Shown here in pieces: positions 3,891 through 7,320 of a DNA stretch of 7,320 nucleotides. This DNA comes from Candidatus Atribacteria bacterium. GTDB taxonomy: Bacteria; Atribacterota; Atribacteria; Atribacterales; Caldatribacteriaceae. The stretch is taken from positions 1 to 7,320 of the forward strand of contig JARRCQ010000078.1 in NCBI GenBank assembly GCA_029982105.1. The letters are read 5' to 3'. Every line of letters begins with the position of its first letter. The stretch's first letter is position 1. Position numbers and translations under genes: made by a program. The notes under the pieces are model-generated. The model saw only the letters and a program-made list of their open reading frames with translations. It was not told the origin of the DNA and searched no databases.

Positions 3891-6800
3891 CTAACTTTCC
3901 CCAGTATCGTCAAAGTAGTTCTGCTCTAAATCGTATTCTTCTTCTATCTCTTCTTCATTTCCAAACATTTCTCCTGTTCCCATCAGTTCCCACACATCTA
4001 AGCTCTCTTCCTTTAATTCCTCTTTTCTTTTCTTCTCTGCTCCTTCAGTAGAAAGGCGAATATGTCTATATTTACTGAAACCAGTACCAGCAGGGATAGC
4101 TTTTCCAATAATTACATTTTCTTTAAGGCCAATTAAGTCATCAACCTTGCCTTTGATAGCCGCATCAGCTAAAACATGAGTAGTCTGTTGAAAAGAAGCA
4201 GCAGAGAGAAAGCTATCTACCGCCAAAGAGGCTTTAGTAATTCCCAAGACTACCGGCTTCCCTGTGGCCACTTGTTTCAATCCCGGCAAATACAATATTT
4301 CTTCTACTAAACTCTTGATTTCTTTATCTTCATCTGGTTCTCGGATGAGAAGAAATCCTATATTATCTCCAGCAATTTTAATTACATCATCTCTATCAAT
4401 TACTTCTCCAGCTTTCACCATCACTACTCCATCGCTTCCCGATACAATATCTTGAGCTACCACTTTACCCACTATTTCCTTTTCTAAAAGCTCTATCAAC
4501 CTACCTTCTATGGAGAAAAAGCGACCATCAGAGAGAGGAATTTCTTTTACTCCCTCACTAACCAATCGACGGGCTATACCTCTACTTATTGCCTGTCCAG
4601 CCTGAACAATAACCTCACCATTTTGAGGGCTAATTATATCTTTAGCTACTTCTTTCCCTAAAATCTCTTCTCTTAAAGCCTTAACCAGACTTTCTTTGAT
4701 AGGGAAAACTTTGACATCCTTCCAAACTACTACCTTTTCTACCCCATGTTCTTCAAGTAACTCGATAGCTTCATTGTCCAATCGAGCATTAGCTGAAAGA
4801 AGCACTTCACCGCTTTGAGGACTTACAACTTCTTCAGCCAAGATCGATCCTCGTAATTTCTCCCAAATAGCTTTATCTCTTACTCTCAATTTAATTGGCC
4901 CCATATCAGCTATCTGATCTAATATTTCTGGCTTTAATAACTCACCAGCTTTTAGTAAAGCTTTATCTTCTGCAGCTTTTACTTCTTCTACATTAACTTT
5001 ATCTATTAATTCTATTTCCAGATTACGATAACCCCGGATTACTTTAAGTAAATTACCCTTTTTCTCCACCAAGAAAGGCTTGCAATCAGAAGAGAGAATG
5101 AGTCTAATATCACCTTCATCAAGAACTCTTCCTTGAGGTAACACAACTTCACCAGTTATATCTACTATTTCCTTCACTAAAACAGCGTCGGTTAAAAACT
5201 CTTGTGCTTTCTCGGTTAATAGCTTATTTTCTTCTCCAATTTTTTGATTTTCTTCGTTGAAGTCTTCTAAAAATACCAATTCTCCGGATAGAAGAATAGT
5301 ATCACCAGCATTTTCAACCATAACCTTATTGAGGTTGGCAATCTGGCGAATAATCACTTCAATATGCTTATCATTGATACTCACTCCTTGTGAAACATAA
5401 ACCGACTGAATTTCATTGAGAAGGTATTCTTGCACCGCTTTAATACCTTTTATTCTCAAAATATCTCGAGGGTCAATAGGTCCTAAAGTAAGTCGATCTC
5501 CTGCTTTTACCTTCTCTCCTTCGGTAACACAAATTCTTACATCTTGAGGGACAAAATAAGTCCGCACTGATTGATCTTCTTCCTCCTCATCAGGGAGAAC
5601 ATAAATTTTCCTTCTCGTCCCCACTGTTTCTATTTTTTCCACCACTCCATCTACATCAGAAAGGGAAGCAGCTTTTTTAGGCTTTCTCGCCTCAAAAAGT
5701 TGTTCCACTCGAGGTAAGCCTTGGGTAATATCTTCACCGGTCACTCGGATACCACCAGTATGGAAAGTACGTAGAGTAAGCTGAGTTCCTGGTTCTCCTA
5801 TGGATTGAGCAGCCACTACTCCTACTGCTTCTCCTATATCCACCAATCGCCCGGTGGCTAAATTTCTACCATAGCACTTCTGACACACTCCGTAACGAGT
5901 CCGACAGGTGAGAGGTGACCTCACTAACGCTTCTTTTACTCCTCTTTCTTTAAGTAAAGAAACTGCTTCTTCATTAATCTCTTCCCCAGCATAAACTAAT
6001 ACCTCTCCACTATTCTGATCTACTATGTCTTTTAGTGCTACTCTTCCCAAAGCTCGTTCTTCAAAAGCCTCTATAAGATGTTGATTCTCATCTTGCAAGT
6101 CAGAAAGTAGAACCCCTTCTTCTGTTCCACAATCTTCTTCTCGAATAATCATATCCTGAGCCACGTCTACTAAACGACGAGTAAGATAACCAGATTTAGA
6201 CGTTCGCAGAGCAGTATCAGCCAAACCTTTTCTAGCTCCATGAGTAGAAATAAAGTACTCTAATACGCTCAAGCCTTCCCGGAAATTAGCCTTGATAGGA
6301 TATTCTATAATCCTTCCTGAGGGGTCAGCCATTAAGCCCCGCATACCAGATAATTGACTAACCTGGCGAATACTTCCTCGAGCTCCTGATTTAGCCATCA
6401 TATTAACTGGGTTGAATTCATCCAAGTTTCTCAAAATAGCGTCAGCAACTTTGTTAGAAGCATCAGTCCATATATCTACAACTTTTTGTTCTCTCTCTTC
6501 TTCAGTAATCAGTCCTTCAGCATAATGTTGATTAATCTCCTCCACCCGCTGATTGGCTTCTTCGATAATATCCCACTTTTCAGGAGGAATTTCCAGATCT
6601 TGTATACTAATAGTAGTTCCCGAACGAGTGGCAAAATTAAATCCGGTTCTTTTAATCTTATCCAATATAGATACGGTAGCTTCATTTCCCAGTTTTCGGT
6701 AGCAAAGGTCAACAATCTCTGTCAACTTCTTCTTAGTTACGGGCTCGTTATAGTAAGGCATATCACCTGGTAATAGACCATTAAATATAGCCCTACCTAA

Positions 6801-7320
6801 GGTGGTTTCTTTTATTTCCGGGTGTTTCTTACTAACTTCTCTAATTCTTATGGACTCGTGTAAGTCTAAGCTACCAAGTTGGTAAGCAAGAAGGGCTTCA
6901 TCTATATCACCAAAACATCTCCCACTTCCTTCATTTCCCGATAAAGTTAGGTAGTAGCATCCCAATACCATATCCTGAGTAGGAACAGCCACTGGCTTAC
7001 CGCTCGCTGGAGAAAGAACATTATGAGAAGAAAGCATAATAACTTGTGACTCAGCTTGTGCCTCAGCCGAGAGAGGAACATGTACTGCCATTTGATCTCC
7101 ATCAAAGTCAGCATTAAAAGCTGAACATGCTAAAGGATGTAGCTGAATGGCATTACCTTCTACTAAAACAGGCTGAAATGCTTGAATACTCAATCGGTGC
7201 AGAGTAGGAGCCCGGTTGAGCAAAACTGGGTGTTCAGCTATTACTTCTTCTAAGGCTGCCCACACTTCTTCGTCTCGTGCCTTTTCTACCATTCTCTTGG
7301 CGCTTTTGATATTTTGGGCA
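3891..7320 (-). CDS. rpoC: RNA polymerase beta' subunit (N-terminal part cut by window edge), with large C-terminal insertion
   Basis: The frame is open from the right edge; the Met at 7292 is internal, since A-Q-N-I-K-S-A-K-R upstream matches RpoC. Numbering from that Met: NADFDGD at 60-66 gives the three Mg-binding aspartates; residues about 300-380 ([20 protein letters not shown] onward) hold the bridge-helix region; Cys388, Cys463, Cys470 and Cys473 form the second zinc site; [19 protein letters not shown] at 496-514 is the trigger-loop region, continuing straight to [15 protein letters not shown], so there is no SI3-type insert. [19 protein letters not shown] at 632-650 and [19 protein letters not shown] at 1017-1035 are the conserved C-terminal motifs. 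Between about 682 and 1003 lies an extra block of roughly 320 residues, where typical RpoC has about ten. The tail (1086-1133) is charged and mostly acidic. The gene ends with TAG just before its terminator. rpoB is expected upstream, outside the window. Confidence 0.98.
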   Translation of the reverse strand, partial: AQNIKSAKRMVEKARDEEVWAALEEVIAEHPVLLNRAPTLHRLSIQAFQPVLVEGNAIQLHPLACSAFNADFDGDQMAVHVPLSAEAQAESQVIMLSSHNVLSPASGKPVAVPTQDMVLGCYYLTLSGNEGSGRCFGDIDEALLAYQLGSLDLHESIRIREVSKKHPEIKETTLGRAIFNGLLPGDMPYYNEPVTKKKLTEIVDLCYRKLGNEATVSILDKIKRTGFNFATRSGTTISIQDLEIPPEKWDIIEEANQRVEEINQHYAEGLITEEEREQKVVDIWTDASNKVADAILRNLDEFNPVNMMAKSGARGSIRQVSQLSGMRGLMADPSGRIIEYPIKANFREGLSVLEYFISTHGARKGLADTALRTSKSGYLTRRLVDVAQDMIIREEDCGTEEGVLLSDLQDENQHLIEAFEERALGRVALKDIVDQNSGEVLVYAGEEINEEAVSLLKERGVKEALVRSPLTCRTRYGVCQKCYGRNLATGRLVDIGEAVGVVAAQSIGEPGTQLTLRTFHTGGIRVTGEDITQGLPRVEQLFEARKPKKAASLSDVDGVVEKIETVGTRRKIYVLPDEEEEDQSVRTYFVPQDVRICVTEGEKVKAGDRLTLGPIDPRDILRIKGIKAVQEYLLNEIQSVYVSQGVSINDKHIEVIIRQIANLNKVMVENAGDTILLSGELVFLEDFNEENQKIGEENKLLTEKAQEFLTDAVLVKEIVDITGEVVLPQGRVLDEGDIRLILSSDCKPFLVEKKGNLLKVIRGYRNLEIELIDKVNVEEVKAAEDKALLKAGELLKPEILDQIADMGPIKLRVRDKAIWEKLRGSILAEEVVSPQSGEVLLSANARLDNEAIELLEEHGVEKVVVWKDVKVFPIKESLVKALREEILGKEVAKDIISPQNGEVIVQAGQAISRGIARRLVSEGVKEIPLSDGRFFSIEGRLIELLEKEIVGKVVAQDIVSGSDGVVMVKAGEVIDRDDVIKIAGDNIGFLLIREPDEDKEIKSLVEEILYLPGLKQVATGKPVVLGITKASLAVDSFLSAASFQQTTHVLADAAIKGKVDDLIGLKENVIIGKAIPAGTGFSKYRHIRLSTEGAEKKRKEELKEESLDVWELMGTGEMFGNEEEIEEEYDLEQNYFDDTGES
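4284..5249 (-). other. Lineage-specific insertion in RpoC made of repeated ~62-65-residue modules
   Basis: Residues about 682-1003 (numbered from the Met at 7292) lie between the conserved G-D-T-x-L-x-G-E-x-V...N segment and [15 protein letters not shown]. In B. subtilis and E. coli as I remember them these two segments are nearly adjacent. The block contains repeats of the pattern [GK.vA.dIvs...GeV.v.aGe.i.......l...gv..i.v]: clear copies at about 698-743, 812-857, 877-920 and 939-984, and a weak one at 770-806. The same pattern occurs once in its canonical place at 413-459, just before the zinc cysteines. The last copies are joined by similar linkers ([11 protein letters not shown] and [11 protein letters not shown]). 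Insertions of beta-rich modules in bacterial RNA polymerase are well known; the assignment of this one to a specific fold is inference. Confidence 0.82.

Noticed and set aside
4264..4455. Plus-strand frame opposite the RpoC insertion
   Set aside because: Antisense shadow of a continuous rpoC frame; Ser/Thr/Ile-rich composition is what the complement of this coding sequence gives.
6509..6715. Minus-strand 68-codon frame inside rpoC
   Set aside because: It is a shifted frame within a well-conserved stretch of rpoC (between the active-site region and the bridge helix) and has no recognisable features.
3891..7292. rpoC as a complete gene starting at the Met at 7292
   Set aside because: The frame continues upstream to the window edge with residues matching RpoC (N-I-K-S-A-K-R), and the N-terminal clamp and first zinc site are missing, so the real start is outside.

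Overview
This window comes from an A+T-rich bacterial chromosome. All protein genes lie on the minus strand, so transcription runs from the right edge to the left edge. The protein content is core machinery: the beta' subunit of RNA polymerase, followed by the block yicC - gmk - rpoZ - coaBC - priA. That block resembles the Firmicutes order yloC-remA-gmk-rpoZ-coaBC-priA, except that remA (DUF370) is absent. The proteins are rich in Lys and Glu, which would suit an anaerobic and possibly thermophilic, low-GC lineage (Firmicutes-like, Thermotogota, Dictyoglomota or Atribacterota). The exact phylum cannot be settled from this sequence.

Layout from right to left in coordinates, which is 5' to 3' on the coding strand: (1) 7320-3891, the 3' three quarters of rpoC, open at the right edge. 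It has all catalytic and zinc motifs, plus a large extra block of about 320 residues (about 5249-4284) just before the conserved C-terminal GITKASL motif. (2) 3890-3445, a 446-bp intergenic region that starts with a strong intrinsic terminator for rpoC. It also holds an array of degenerate repeat modules: four G5-6/C5-6 palindromes, three larger ACTG...CAGT hairpins, and A-rich (T-rich on the coding strand) linkers. It ends with a good sigma70-type promoter for the next operon. (3) 3444-1, five tightly packed genes: yicC, gmk, rpoZ, coaBC and the first 195 codons of priA. The gaps between them range from 9 bases to overlaps of 1 and 4 bases, which indicates a single transcript with translational coupling.

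The operon groups an RNA-processing protein (YicC), GMP phosphorylation (Gmk), the smallest RNA polymerase subunit (omega), coenzyme A synthesis (CoaBC) and replication restart (PriA). It sits directly downstream of the subunit that omega chaperones.

The genes themselves are ordinary housekeeping genes. The two things worth a second look are the tandemly repeated domain block inside RpoC, which looks like internal multiplication of a module present once in every RpoC, and the structured repeat array between rpoC and yicC. I see no mobile element, CRISPR array, tRNA or rRNA, and no clear defence or biosynthetic system.
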